Assembly (NCBI RefSeq): GCF_011761495.1
Contig: NZ_JAASRU010000002.1
Coordinates: 124,001 to 188,000 of the forward strand
Direction of reading: 5' to 3'
From: Alkalibacillus almallahensis
GTDB taxonomy: Bacteria; Bacillota; Bacilli; Bacillales; Alkalibacillaceae
DNA length: 64,000 nucleotides
Under the pieces are notes generated by a model. It saw only the letters and a list, made by a program, of their open reading frames with translations, searched no databases and had not been told where the DNA came from. A program made the position numbers and the translations under genes. Shown here piece by piece: positions 33,401 to 42,573 of the stretch (positions are counted from its first letter, which is position 1; the number at the start of each line of letters is the position of its first letter).

Positions 33401-33429
33401 TGTTGCTCTATCCCCTGAGCTACCGGGAC
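33357..33429 (-). tRNA. tRNA-Arg (anticodon UCU)
   Basis: A 73-base cloverleaf on the minus strand. The acceptor 5' GTCCCGG pairs with TCGGGAC (last pair G-U), the anticodon loop is CTTCTAA, and the T arm has GGTTCGAATCC. The discriminator is A, and the next bases are CTC, so CCA is not encoded, unlike the tRNA-Gly beside it. The 3' end points to the integrase, so this is the probable attachment gene. Confidence 0.96.
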
Positions 33430-33442
33430 AACGTCAAAAAAA

Positions 33443-33516
33443 TGGAGCGGGTGATGGGAATCGAACCCACAACATCAGCTTGGAAGGCTGAGGTTTTACC
33501 ATTAAACTACACCCGC
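33443..33516 (-). tRNA. tRNA-Gly (anticodon UCC)
   Basis: A 74-base cloverleaf on the minus strand. The acceptor GCGGGTG pairs with the CACCCGC strand, the anticodon loop is CTTCCAA, and the T arm has GGTTCGATTCC. The 3' CCA is encoded. It lies 13 bases upstream of tRNA-Arg in the same transcript. Confidence 0.97.
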
Positions 33517-33575
33517 ATCACACATATGAAATTATTTTAATCATATTAAACAACATTTTTGTTGCGACAAGTTTT

Positions 33576-33604
33576 ATTATATAAAGCAAGGCTGTAGTTG
33601 TCAA
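33576..33604 (-). promoter_or_regulatory. Strong sigma-A promoter of the tRNA operon
   Basis: On the minus strand, TTGACA (33604-33599), 17-base spacer, TATAAT (33581-33576): full consensus. It lies about 60 bases upstream of tRNA-Gly. Confidence 0.93.
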
Positions 33605-33663
33605 TATTGTAACCCTAAATTTAATTAAAACAATCGCAGAATCTCATATTTACTTTACTATTT

Positions 33664-33694
33664 TAAATTGTTACAATTTTTTGTAAGTAATTTA
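33664..33694. promoter_or_regulatory. Dyad upstream of lipM, possible operator
   Basis: TAAATT (33664-33669) and AATTTA (33689-33694) flank TTACA (33671-33675) and TGTAA (33682-33686) in an AT-rich gap. It could be an operator or a terminator remnant. No regulator can be named. Confidence 0.35.
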
Positions 33695-33794
33695 TATGTC
33701 CATCCAATAACGAAAATGAATTGCTATTAATATGAATTTGAAGAACGATCGTAAGCTAACTAACAATTTAATGAATGCATACAGAGGTGATGAG

Positions 33795-34628
33795 ATGGCG
33801 GAAGAGTGGTTTGTGATTGAACATGGACTATTAGATGCTGATGTGAATATGGCTGTTGATGAATGTTTATTAAATTGGCAGAAGGAAGGTAAAATGAAAC
33901 CAACACTACGCTTTTATGGTTGGACCGAGCCGAGTTTGTCAGTCGGTCAATTTCAATCTGTTGAACAAAGCATTGATTTTGAATCAGTTGAGGCCTATCA
34001 TTGTCAATTTGTAAGACGATTAACAGGTGGAAGTGCTGTATTACATGATGATGAATTGACTTATAGTATCGTTCTTCCTGAAGACCATCAAATGATTTCA
34101 TCGTCTATTAAAGATGCTTATTATACGTTGTCTCAGGGTCTAGTGAAAGGCTTTGAGCAGTTAGGAATTAGAGTAGAGCATGCAACGCCAAGTGAACAAA
34201 GTGCTTCAAATAGAAGCGATGTTTGTTTTGAGCGTCCTGCTTATTATGAGTTGCTTGCTCAGGAAAAGAAATTATCCGGGAATGCTCAGATCAGAAAAGA
34301 TGGTGTTTTATTGCAGCATGGTTCAATTCCATTGACGCTTGATACGACAATGCTTTTTGATTTATTTCGATTTCCAAATGAGGAATTTAAAAACCATAGA
34401 CGCCAGTTGTTTAAAGAGAAAGCAACAACAATTAATCAGTTGAATCATGATGAATTCAATTATGATGATGTAAAAAATGCTCTTAAGAAAGGATTTGATG
34501 AAGCATTTGATGTTAAGTTAGTACCTTATGAATTAACGAAGGAACAGTGGGATGAAGTTTACCAGTTAGTAAAATTTAAATATGGAAATGATAACTGGAA
34601 TTTTAAACGAAATAGACAGGAGGCATAA
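33795..34628 (+). CDS. lipM: Octanoyl-[GcvH]:protein N-octanoyltransferase
   Basis: A 277-residue protein, same length as B. subtilis LipM (278). The BPL/LplA fold motifs [20 protein letters not shown] and [18 protein letters not shown] are present. The acyl-thioester Cys144 lies in [12 protein letters not shown], and the Lys of KKLSGNAQ is conserved. It moves octanoate from acyl carrier protein to GcvH, the first step of lipoate synthesis. ATG 33795 was chosen for its SD (AGAGGTGATG); upstream in-frame codons lack one. Directly followed by lipA, which inserts the sulfurs. Confidence 0.92.
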   Translation: MAEEWFVIEHGLLDADVNMAVDECLLNWQKEGKMKPTLRFYGWTEPSLSVGQFQSVEQSIDFESVEAYHCQFVRRLTGGSAVLHDDELTYSIVLPEDHQMISSSIKDAYYTLSQGLVKGFEQLGIRVEHATPSEQSASNRSDVCFERPAYYELLAQEKKLSGNAQIRKDGVLLQHGSIPLTLDTTMLFDLFRFPNEEFKNHRRQLFKEKATTINQLNHDEFNYDDVKNALKKGFDEAFDVKLVPYELTKEQWDEVYQLVKFKYGNDNWNFKRNRQEA

Positions 34629-34632
34629 TGTT

Positions 34633-35565
34633 ATGGCAGATCAAACGACTTATGTTAGAAAACCTGAATGGCTTAAAACACGATTGAACACGAATAAATC
34701 TTATAAAAGTTTAAAGAAATTAATGCGTGATAATCGGCTTAATACGGTATGTGAAGAAGCGAAATGTCCAAATATTCATGAGTGCTGGAGTGAGCGTCAG
34801 ACAGCTACCTTTATGATTTTAGGTGATACTTGCACGCGCGGGTGCAGGTTTTGTGCAGTTAAAACGGGTCTTCCGAATGAATTGGACTGGAATGAACCAC
34901 AACGCGTTGCAGACTCTGTTAAAGTTATGGGATTAAAACATGTTGTTGTTACTTCTGTTGCACGGGATGATTTAAATGATGGTGGCGCGGCTGTTTTTGC
35001 TGAGACAGTTAATGCAATTCGTCGTGAAAATCCAGGGTGTAGTATCGAGATATTACCTTCAGATATGAAAGGTGATTACGAAAGTTTACATACGTTGATG
35101 GACAGTGGACCTGATATATTTAACCATAACATTGAAACAGTTCGTCGACTAACTAAAAAGGTAAGGGCTATTGCTCGTTACGAAAGATCATTAGAATTAT
35201 TAAGGCGTGTTAAAGAAATTGCACCTAATACACCGACAAAGTCAAGTATCATGGTTGGTTTGGGTGAGACAAAAGAAGAATTAATAGAAGCATTGGATGA
35301 TTTACGCGCACATAACGTTGATATTGTGACTATTGGGCAATATTTACAACCAACCCGTAAACATTTAAATGTGGAACGTTACTACCATCCAGACGAGTTC
35401 GAGGAATTAAAACAGATTGCGTTAGAAAAAGGATTCTCACATTGTGAGTCTGGACCTTTAGTGCGTTCTTCTTATCATGCTGATGAACAAGTGAATGCAT
35501 CGACTCAAAATCGAATTAAGTATATGCAAGGGGTCGAGGAACAAGAAGGTAAATCAGTATTTTAA
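34633..35565 (+). CDS. lipA: Lipoyl synthase
   Basis: A 310-residue radical SAM enzyme. The auxiliary cluster Cys are C40, C45 and C51 ([12 protein letters not shown]) and the SAM cluster is C67-x3-C71-x2-C74 (CTRGCRFC). It inserts two sulfurs into the octanoyl chain of GcvH and 2-oxoacid dehydrogenases. AGGAGGC upstream; start four bases past lipM. The ending [12 protein letters not shown] is typical. A strong terminator follows. Confidence 0.97.
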   Translation: MADQTTYVRKPEWLKTRLNTNKSYKSLKKLMRDNRLNTVCEEAKCPNIHECWSERQTATFMILGDTCTRGCRFCAVKTGLPNELDWNEPQRVADSVKVMGLKHVVVTSVARDDLNDGGAAVFAETVNAIRRENPGCSIEILPSDMKGDYESLHTLMDSGPDIFNHNIETVRRLTKKVRAIARYERSLELLRRVKEIAPNTPTKSSIMVGLGETKEELIEALDDLRAHNVDIVTIGQYLQPTRKHLNVERYYHPDEFEELKQIALEKGFSHCESGPLVRSSYHADEQVNASTQNRIKYMQGVEEQEGKSVF

Positions 35566-35576
35566 TTAACAATGGG

Positions 35577-35619
35577 GCTAGTTTGAATAATATTATTTTA
35601 TATTCAAACTAGCTTTTTT
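35577..35619 (+). terminator. Rho-independent terminator of lipM-lipA
   Basis: A 13-bp stem GCTAGTTTGAATA (35577-35589) with TATTCAAACTAGC (35601-35613), then TTTTTT. Confidence 0.95.
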
Positions 35620-35950
35620 AGTTAATGTACTGGTTATGACTCTAGTAGATGATTATAGAGTTTTCCTGAATTCAACCTGTTATATCAGGGTGAATATACA
35701 TAATTATTGAAAAATACAGTTCAATAAAATAGAACATTTAGTTTTAAAGGTCATTACAGATCATTTCTATTAATCTAGCAAAACACATAAATTTGGTGAG
35801 TAATTAAAGTTTGTCGAAATAAATCGAATGCAATAATTTTAATAGTAATATAATAATTTGAAATATAATTGTAAAATTCATAAGGTGACACATGTGTTAT
35901 ACTAAGCAACAGAGTATAAAAGTAGAGTAAATTTAGAGGTGACTGAATCC
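35620..35950. other. AT-rich intergenic region before the cwlO-like gene
   Basis: About 330 bases without a convincing gene. TATACT at about 35895 could be a -10 element, but no -35 lies at a suitable distance. I find no clear WalR direct repeat of the TGTWAH-N5-TGTWAH type, although a cwlO-like gene is often under WalR control. Confidence 0.5.
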
Positions 35951-37225
35951 ATGAGGAAAATTATTTTTTTAACGATATTGTTTGTTTCATTCAGCAGTTT
36001 GATCGCCATAAATACATATGCTGAACCGAGTTTAGAAGAACGTGAAGATGAAGTTAGTGAAGAACGAGCTCAATTACAAGAGGAATTATCAGGTGCTGAG
36101 CAAGAGTTAGCTGATGTTGTGACAGAATTAGAAACATTAGATCAAGAGATTGAAAGATTAAATGGAGCAATTGAGAAAAACGAAGAAAAGTTAAAGGACA
36201 CAAAAGATGAAATCCAAACTAAAGAAGAAGAAGCGAAAAAACTAGAACAAGAGATTGAAAAAATTCAAGAAAGAATTGATACGAGAAAAGATGTCTTAAA
36301 AAATCGATTATCATCACTACAAAAAAATGGTGGTAGTGTTGACTATATCGAAGTTGTTCTAGGTGCTAGTAGCTTTGGAGACTTTGTCTCTCGTGTTTCA
36401 ACAGTCAATAAAGTGATGGATTCTGATAAAAAGTTGGTTGAACAGCATATTTCAGACCAAAAAGAACTAGAAGAAAAAGAACTGGCATTAAAAGATCGTA
36501 TGAGTGAACTTAAGAGTAAAAAAGAAGAAATTGTTGGCATTAACGACCTTTTAGAAACTCAAAAGGAAGAAACAGAAAACAAAGCTCAAACATTAGAAGA
36601 TAAAGAAAGTGAACTAGTAGCCTTACAAGAAGAATTACAGGTAGAAGATAGTCGTTTAGCTTCTATTCAAAACAGTATAGAACAAGAAATTGAAGAACAA
36701 AATCAACCTGTTTCATTAGCATCACAAGAAACATCTAATAACAGTTCAAATAGTAGTTCATCTAATAATTCTAGTAGTTCATCTAGTAATTCTAGCGATT
36801 CTAATGATTCATCTAGTCAATCCAGCAATCAATCAAGCTCGGCTCCAAGTGGTAACGGCAGCATGGAAAGTGTTATCCAAGCAGGTATGTCACAACGAGG
36901 AACTCCTTATGTTTGGGGTGGCTTATCAACATCAGGTTTTGATTGTTCAGGATTTTTAACTTGGGCATTTCAACAAGGTGGATTGAATGTTGACGGTCGT
37001 AGCACCTCTGATTTTGTCCATGTAGGAACTCGTGTTTCTGCTAGTCAAATGCAACGTGGTGACCTAGTATTCTTTGATACAAATGGACGAAATGGTCATG
37101 TTGGTATTTACTTAGGAAACGGACGATTCTTAGGTGCGCAAAGTTCAACGGGAGTAGCTATTGCTAATATGAATTCAGGCTACTGGGCTAACAACTTTAG
37201 CGGTCACGTTCGTCGTTTACAGTAA
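35951..37225 (+). CDS. CwlO-like D,L-endopeptidase (NlpC/P60)
   Basis: A 424-residue secreted cell-wall hydrolase. The signal peptide is about 1-24 (ending NTYA-EP). Coiled coil covers about 27-235, the CwlO/PcsB-like N-domain that works with FtsEX. A Ser/Asn-rich linker follows at 250-300. The NlpC/P60 domain has Cys332 in GFDCSGFL and His383 in NGHVGIYLG. It cuts gamma-D-Glu-DAP links for cell elongation. ATG 35951 is preferred to GTG 35939, which overlaps the SD GAGGTG. Confidence 0.9.
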   Translation: MRKIIFLTILFVSFSSLIAINTYAEPSLEEREDEVSEERAQLQEELSGAEQELADVVTELETLDQEIERLNGAIEKNEEKLKDTKDEIQTKEEEAKKLEQEIEKIQERIDTRKDVLKNRLSSLQKNGGSVDYIEVVLGASSFGDFVSRVSTVNKVMDSDKKLVEQHISDQKELEEKELALKDRMSELKSKKEEIVGINDLLETQKEETENKAQTLEDKESELVALQEELQVEDSRLASIQNSIEQEIEEQNQPVSLASQETSNNSSNSSSSNNSSSSSSNSSDSNDSSSQSSNQSSSAPSGNGSMESVIQAGMSQRGTPYVWGGLSTSGFDCSGFLTWAFQQGGLNVDGRSTSDFVHVGTRVSASQMQRGDLVFFDTNGRNGHVGIYLGNGRFLGAQSSTGVAIANMNSGYWANNFSGHVRRLQ

Positions 37226-37272
37226 GTTAAGTCTGATCTCTACTTTATAAAATACGGATAGTTAACAGGTAC

Positions 37273-37313
37273 CCGAACTAACTGTTTATTAAACAGCTAG
37301 TTCGGTTTTTTTT
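37273..37313 (+). terminator. Rho-independent terminator
   Basis: CCGAACTA-ACTGTTT (37273-37287) with AAACAGC-TAGTTCGG (37291-37305), one mismatch, then T8. Confidence 0.93.
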
Positions 37314-37396
37314 ACTCAAATTTTTAAACTAGCAACTAATACTCATTGGCTGTTAGGATAAAACTAGTTAAATCATATGCAAGGGAGACGAAACTT

Positions 37397-38254
37397 ATGT
37401 CAAATCGTTTAGATAAGATTATTTCAGACGTAACGGGTGAATCCATTAATCAACTGAAGGCAGTTTCTGGTGGGGACATAAACGATAGCTACTATGTTCA
37501 AACAATGAACCAAGAGTATTTTGTAAAAGTGAATAAGCAAGGTCCAGAAGCATTTTTCAATCGAGAAGTAGAAGGACTTCATAAAATTAATGAAACTAAT
37601 ACGATCAATGTTCCGAGCGTGATCGATGTGAATGATCATGATGATTTAAGTTATTTAATATTAGAATGGATTGACGCACAAAATCATGGTGATGAACGAC
37701 AACTTGGCGAACAGATTGGTCAATTACATAAACAAACGCATGATTACTTTGGTTATCCGCATTTCACATATGTCGGAACGCTTAAGCAACCTAACGATTT
37801 ATACGAGTCTTGGAATAAATATTATCGAGATCAACGTTTGTTGAACCAGATTCAAATTGGTGAATCTCTTGGTGTAATTAAAGATGAGCGACAAAGGAAG
37901 GCATATCAATTGTTAGAACGGATTGAGTACTTAACTCCTGAAAAACCCGATGCTTCATATTTACACGGGGATTTATGGAGTGGGAATTGGATGTTTTCAA
38001 AAGATGGGGATCCTTATGTCTTAGATCCATCATTTTTATTTGGGGATCGTCATTTTGAATTAGCGTTTACAGAACTGTTTGGTGGATTTTCAAACAAATT
38101 TTATGAAGGTTATCGATCAACCAATCAAATCGAACCTTATTATTCTGATGTTAAGCCACTTTATCAACTTTTTTACCTGCTTGTACATTTAAATATATTT
38201 GGTGAGGTGTATGGTGCATCAGTAGATCGCATTGTAAACTATTATGTAGGTTGA
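37397..38254 (+). CDS. Fructosamine kinase family protein
   Basis: A 285-residue APH-fold kinase. GGDINDSYYV (about 24-33) is the nucleotide loop, HGDLWSGNW the catalytic loop and VLDPSFLFGDRHFELA the metal-binding segment, all typical of fructosamine/ketosamine-3-kinases. It phosphorylates sugar-modified amines for protein or amino acid deglycation. ATG 37397 has AAGGGAG upstream. It stands alone between a terminator and the ysoA-like gene. Confidence 0.88.
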   Translation: MSNRLDKIISDVTGESINQLKAVSGGDINDSYYVQTMNQEYFVKVNKQGPEAFFNREVEGLHKINETNTINVPSVIDVNDHDDLSYLILEWIDAQNHGDERQLGEQIGQLHKQTHDYFGYPHFTYVGTLKQPNDLYESWNKYYRDQRLLNQIQIGESLGVIKDERQRKAYQLLERIEYLTPEKPDASYLHGDLWSGNWMFSKDGDPYVLDPSFLFGDRHFELAFTELFGGFSNKFYEGYRSTNQIEPYYSDVKPLYQLFYLLVHLNIFGEVYGASVDRIVNYYVG

Positions 38255-38362
38255 AAATAATATTAATTAAATCATCGATTTCTGCTACACTAGGTGTGTA
38301 CTTAAATGTTTTGAAATAATTAAAATGGGTAAACTATAGATACGCTAGAAGGAGGTGAGATT

Positions 38363-39358
38363 ATGAGTGATGATAAGCAAGATGTAGTCATGTTTCCTCG
38401 ATGGCGAAAGGAATTAGAAAATAAAACGTATGAAGCTATTCAGAAGAAATATTATGAAGAAGCATTATTACATATTAAAAAGTTAGAAGATTTTAATGAA
38501 GCCTCCCATGACATTATCACAGCAAAAGTAATCGCATACGTCGAGTTAGCTCGTTATGATGAAGCGATTAGTTTGTGCAGAAGGTTAATGCGGGAAGATC
38601 AAGATCATTATTATAAGTATTTACATATTTACTTAACCATTCTATTTCAGACGAGCCAGTACCAAGATTTAATTGAATTACTGGATGAGATATTTGAAAC
38701 AGAAACGGTTCCGTTTGAATATCAAGATGCATTTCAACAATTATACGATGTGAGTGCAGATATGCGTGCTTCTGCATCTGAGACAGAATCAGTAGAACAT
38801 ATCAATCATTTTATTGAGGCACTGGAGAATGGAAACTTTCAAGAACAATGGAAGTTACTGTCTTATCACCGAAAACACGAAGTTGATCCTTATTTAGAAA
38901 TGGTCAAGCCCTATCTAAGTGATACGAGGTTGAATCCAGTGATTAAAACAGGAATCCTTCAATGGTTTATGGAAGAAAAGGTAGAAGAAGCCGTTGAGGT
39001 CGAAAAGTTTGGTGAATCTGATCACGTTAGGCCAGTTGAGTTAAGTGATGTTTTAGATACGTCATTTGCCAAAAGTGTGATTCATTACTTAGAGGATGTT
39101 GAGCAAAATGATCCTACCTTATTTGAATTTCTGAAACAAATTCTGTATCGCTATTTATACATAAAGTTTCCGTTCGTACCTCAGCCAACGCAAAATAATG
39201 TGACCGATTTAGGCGAAGCAGTTTTATTGTTGGCTCAGCAGTACTTACAATTAAATGAAGGTGTGGATAAACATCAAGAAGCTACTCCTGAACAACAGGA
39301 ATGGATGAAGGATATAGAGCGATTAGAGAAAATATATTTCTCTCAAATTGGTGAATAA
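38363..39358 (+). CDS. TPR-type protein, YsoA-like
   Basis: A 331-residue helical protein with TPR-like repeats in the first ~130 residues (YEEALLHIKKLEDF, YDEAISLCRRLMRED, YQDLIELLDEIFE). Its length and its position directly upstream of tig match B. subtilis YsoA. Function unestablished. AAGGAGGTGAG upstream. Confidence 0.85.
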   Translation: MSDDKQDVVMFPRWRKELENKTYEAIQKKYYEEALLHIKKLEDFNEASHDIITAKVIAYVELARYDEAISLCRRLMREDQDHYYKYLHIYLTILFQTSQYQDLIELLDEIFETETVPFEYQDAFQQLYDVSADMRASASETESVEHINHFIEALENGNFQEQWKLLSYHRKHEVDPYLEMVKPYLSDTRLNPVIKTGILQWFMEEKVEEAVEVEKFGESDHVRPVELSDVLDTSFAKSVIHYLEDVEQNDPTLFEFLKQILYRYLYIKFPFVPQPTQNNVTDLGEAVLLLAQQYLQLNEGVDKHQEATPEQQEWMKDIERLEKIYFSQIGE

Positions 39359-39377
39359 AATTCGTTAAACATGTGTG

Positions 39378-39405
39378 TTGAACGTCTAAGTTTCTATGTT
39401 ATAAT
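39378..39405 (+). promoter_or_regulatory. Probable sigma-A promoter of tig
   Basis: TTGAAC (39378-39383), 16 bases, TATAAT (39400-39405), about 85 bases before the tig ATG. Confidence 0.65.
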
Positions 39406-39488
39406 ATATGAGTTGCATTATGCATGAATAGTGATTGCATGAACCAAACGACAATAAAGTAGATGAATAGATGTTGGAGGGAAGAATT

Positions 39489-40775
39489 ATGTCAGCAAAA
39501 TGGGAAAAGAAAGAAGGTAATGAAGGCGTCCTAACGGTAGAAGTGGATGCGAAGGAATTCGACCAAGCGCTAGACCAAGCCTTTAGAAAAGTTGTCAAAG
39601 ATGTTCAGGTGCCAGGATTCCGTAAAGGTAAGGTGCCTCGTGGTATTTTTGAACAACGCTTTGGTGTTGAGTCTCTTTATCAAGATGCAGCTGATATTGT
39701 ACTACCTGATGCTTATATGAAAGCAGTGGAGGAAACAGGGATCACACCTGTTGATCGTCCTGATGTTGACGTTGAACAAATTGAAAAAGGTCAACCTTTT
39801 ATTTTCAAAGCGACTGTCACAGTAAAACCTGAAGTTGAGCTAGGCGAATATAAAGGCTTAGAGGTAGAAGAGCAAGATACAACTGTTACAGATGAAGAAG
39901 TAGAAGAAGAACTGAAATCATTACAAGAAAAACATGCTGAACTTGTCGTTAAAGAAGAAGGACAAGTTGAGAATGGCGATACAGTTGTTATTGACTTTGA
40001 AGGTTTCTTAGATGGTGAAGCATTCGAAGGTGGTTCAGCAGAAAACCACACATTAGAAGTAGGTGCTGGTCAGTTTATTCCAGGATTCGAAGAACAATTA
40101 GTTGGTAAATCTGCTGGAGAAGAAACAGAAATTCAAGTAACATTCCCAGAAGATTATCAAGCAGAAGAATTAGCTGGTAAAGAAACAACATTTAAAGTTA
40201 AAATTCATGAAGTGAAAACAAAAGAAGTACCAGAACTTGATGATGAACTTGCAAAAGATGCTGAAGAAGAAGTTGAAACACTAGATGAACTTCGCGAAAA
40301 TACTAAGCAGCGCTTACAAGAACAAAAAGTACAAAATGCTGATCAAGAAAAGCGTGAAACATTAGTCGAAAAAGCTTCTGATAACGCTACAGTTGAAGTT
40401 CCTGATGCAATGGTTGATTCTGAACTTGATCGTATGTTGCAAGAATTTGAACAACGTCTACAAATGCAAGGCATGACGCTAGATATGTATTATCAATTCT
40501 CTGGTCAAAGTGAAGATGATCTTAAAGAGCAAATGCGTGAAGATGCACAGAAACGTGTTCGCACTAACTTAACGCTAGAAGCAATCGCAGCAGAAGAAAA
40601 CTTAGAAGTTACAGAACAAGATATTGAAGATCAATTACAAGAAATGGCTTCAATGTATCAAACAGATATAGAACAGCTAAAACAAATGCTTGGTGGCAAC
40701 ACTGAAGCACTTAATGAAGACTTGAAGCTTAAGAAATCAATTGACTTCTTGGCTGAACATGCCAAAACGGTATAA
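39489..40775 (+). CDS. tig: Trigger factor (ribosome-bound chaperone, PPIase)
   Basis: A 428-residue protein. The N-terminal ribosome-binding domain contains the signature GFRKGKVP. The FKBP-like PPIase domain spans about 160-245 ([19 protein letters not shown]) and the helical C-domain about 255-428. It folds nascent proteins. ATG 39489 follows GGAGGG. The protein is very Glu-rich. Gene order ysoA-tig-clpX is the usual one. Confidence 0.97.
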   Translation: MSAKWEKKEGNEGVLTVEVDAKEFDQALDQAFRKVVKDVQVPGFRKGKVPRGIFEQRFGVESLYQDAADIVLPDAYMKAVEETGITPVDRPDVDVEQIEKGQPFIFKATVTVKPEVELGEYKGLEVEEQDTTVTDEEVEEELKSLQEKHAELVVKEEGQVENGDTVVIDFEGFLDGEAFEGGSAENHTLEVGAGQFIPGFEEQLVGKSAGEETEIQVTFPEDYQAEELAGKETTFKVKIHEVKTKEVPELDDELAKDAEEEVETLDELRENTKQRLQEQKVQNADQEKRETLVEKASDNATVEVPDAMVDSELDRMLQEFEQRLQMQGMTLDMYYQFSGQSEDDLKEQMREDAQKRVRTNLTLEAIAAEENLEVTEQDIEDQLQEMASMYQTDIEQLKQMLGGNTEALNEDLKLKKSIDFLAEHAKTV

Positions 40776-40785
40776 ATATAATATA

Positions 40786-40817
40786 AAACAAGGCGCGTTT
40801 TTAACGTGCCTTGTTTT
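40786..40817. terminator. Terminator after tig; rest of the gap shows no gene
   Basis: AAACAAGGCGCGTT (40786-40799) with AACGTGCCTTGTTT (40803-40816, one G-U), then T. The remaining gap to clpX (to 41091) is AT-rich; I find no promoter I can defend and no reading frame with an SD. Confidence 0.88.
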
Positions 40818-41091
40818 ACAATCATCATAATGTTTTGTTTTGCAGGCATATGGTGTTAATAATAAAGGTTTAATTGTACACACCTTGGTAAGAATAGACA
40901 TAATGTTATATATAAGTTTTTCTTTTGACTTAAACGTCTGAGAAGTACATAATGGAATGTGTAAAATGAATGAGGTTCTAATATCTTCATTTGTGAATTA
41001 AAAAGTATTTCAATTAGAATGTTAAGTAGTATGAATGAATGTTTTGTCAAACATATCATGGTTAACTACAGATAATTTATGGGGTGAAAGT

Positions 41092-42369
41092 ATGTTTAAA
41101 TTTAGTGATGAAAAAGGCCAATTAAAATGCTCGTTTTGTGGTAAAACACAAGATCAAGTCCGCAAATTAGTAGCTGGACCTGGCGTTTATATATGCGATG
41201 AATGTATTGATTTATGTACAGAAATTGTTGAGGAAGAGTTAGGCTCAACAGAACAAGAGGAAATGACAGAGCTTCCTAAGCCTAAAGAGATCTGTGATAT
41301 CTTAGATGATTATGTCATTGGGCAAGAAGAAGCGAAGAAATCTCTATCTGTTGCTGTTTATAATCATTACAAGCGTATTAATTCAAGCAGCAAAGAAGAT
41401 GATGTTGAGTTATCAAAAAGTAACATTTTACTACTAGGTCCAACAGGTAGTGGTAAAACATTACTCGCACAAACAATGGCACGTATCTTAAATGTGCCTT
41501 TTGCGATTGCTGATGCAACATCACTAACTGAAGCTGGTTATGTTGGTGAAGATGTTGAGAACATCTTACTCAAATTAATTCAAGCCGCTGACTATGATGT
41601 TGAAAAAGCAGAAAAAGGTATTATCTATATTGATGAGATCGATAAAGTAGCACGTAAATCAGAGAACGCTTCAATTACACGTGATGTTTCAGGTGAAGGT
41701 GTCCAGCAAGCATTGCTTAAGATTTTAGAAGGAACACAAGCAAGTGTACCTCCACAAGGTGGACGTAAGCATCCTCATCAAGAATTTATCCAAATCGATA
41801 CGACGAATGTGTTGTTTATTGTAGGTGGCGCATTCGATGGCATTGACCAAACAGTTAAACGTCGTCTTGGTGAACGTGTGATTGGGTTTGGCTCAGAATC
41901 AACTGGCGAACAACTTGAAGAGTCAGAACTGTTGACACAAGTATTACCAGAAGACTTACTGCGTTATGGATTAATTCCGGAGTTTATCGGCCGTCTACCA
42001 GTAATTGGTAGCCTAACACCATTAGATGAAGATGCTTTAGTCGATATCTTAACTCAACCGAAAAACGCTCTATCAAAACAATATGAAAAACTATTCGAAA
42101 TTGATGACGTTGAGTTAGAATTGCAAGATGATGCGCTTCGTGCGATTGCTAATAAAGCAATTGAACGAAACACTGGTGCGCGTGGTTTACGCTCAATTAT
42201 TGAGGATATCATGCTTGATGTGATGTTCGAATTACCATCTCGTGATGATATTGAGAAATGTATTATCACACGCGAAACAGTCGAGGGCGAAAATGGTAAG
42301 CCAACGTTAGTCCTAAGTGACGGAACAGTGGTTGATCAAAACAAAGAAACACCCAGAGAAAGCGCATAA
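41092..42369 (+). CDS. clpX: ClpX, ATPase subunit of ClpXP protease
   Basis: A 425-residue AAA+ unfoldase. The N-terminal zinc domain uses C13, C16, C35 and C38. Walker A GPTGSGKT is near residue 120 and Walker [10 protein letters not shown] near 180. The pore-loop GYVGED and the IGF loop (VIGFGSE) that docks ClpP are present. It feeds tagged or damaged proteins to ClpP. ATG 41092 follows GGGGTGAAAG. Confidence 0.98.
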   Translation: MFKFSDEKGQLKCSFCGKTQDQVRKLVAGPGVYICDECIDLCTEIVEEELGSTEQEEMTELPKPKEICDILDDYVIGQEEAKKSLSVAVYNHYKRINSSSKEDDVELSKSNILLLGPTGSGKTLLAQTMARILNVPFAIADATSLTEAGYVGEDVENILLKLIQAADYDVEKAEKGIIYIDEIDKVARKSENASITRDVSGEGVQQALLKILEGTQASVPPQGGRKHPHQEFIQIDTTNVLFIVGGAFDGIDQTVKRRLGERVIGFGSESTGEQLEESELLTQVLPEDLLRYGLIPEFIGRLPVIGSLTPLDEDALVDILTQPKNALSKQYEKLFEIDDVELELQDDALRAIANKAIERNTGARGLRSIIEDIMLDVMFELPSRDDIEKCIITRETVEGENGKPTLVLSDGTVVDQNKETPRESA

Positions 42370-42397
42370 AAACGAATCGTGATGATTGGCTAGCTTT

Positions 42398-42436
42398 GAG
42401 GGTACTCTCCTCGTTTAGGTGAGAGTACCCTCTTTG
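42398..42436 (+). terminator. Terminator after clpX
   Basis: A 12-bp stem GAGGGTACTCTC (42398-42409) with GAGAGTACCCTC (42421-42432), short T run. In the 140 bases up to lonA, TATAAT at about 42481 with a weak -35 may be the lonA promoter. Confidence 0.8.
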
Positions 42437-42573
42437 TGTATGACCTATTATGAAATGAACATGAAACGTGTAAACTACAGTTATAATCGTGGCTTCTATA
42501 AGTATTGTTTAAACTTAATAAGTTAACATAGCTTCCAGTATAGAAGTTGCGACCGTATTCGGAGGTGCAAACA

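Larger units (their letters stand above)
1..33429. mobile_element. Siphovirus-type prophage, right part; left end outside the window
   Basis: Continuous phage gene order from recombination and replication through packaging, head, tail and lysis to integrase. The tyrosine integrase lies next to the 3' end of a tRNA-Arg gene, so the right boundary is placed at that tRNA. Dit and Tal genes, a 1129-residue tape measure and a gpG/gpGT-type chaperone pair show a long non-contractile tail. The left attachment site and the lysogeny repressor are not in view. The major capsid gene is frameshifted, so the element may be defective. Confidence 0.95.

Noticed and set aside
33337-33540. Open frame of 67 codons on the plus strand
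   Set aside because: It runs antisense through both tRNA genes; translations of this kind (SRNRTCDRQLRR, MGIEPTTSAWK) are a known annotation artefact.
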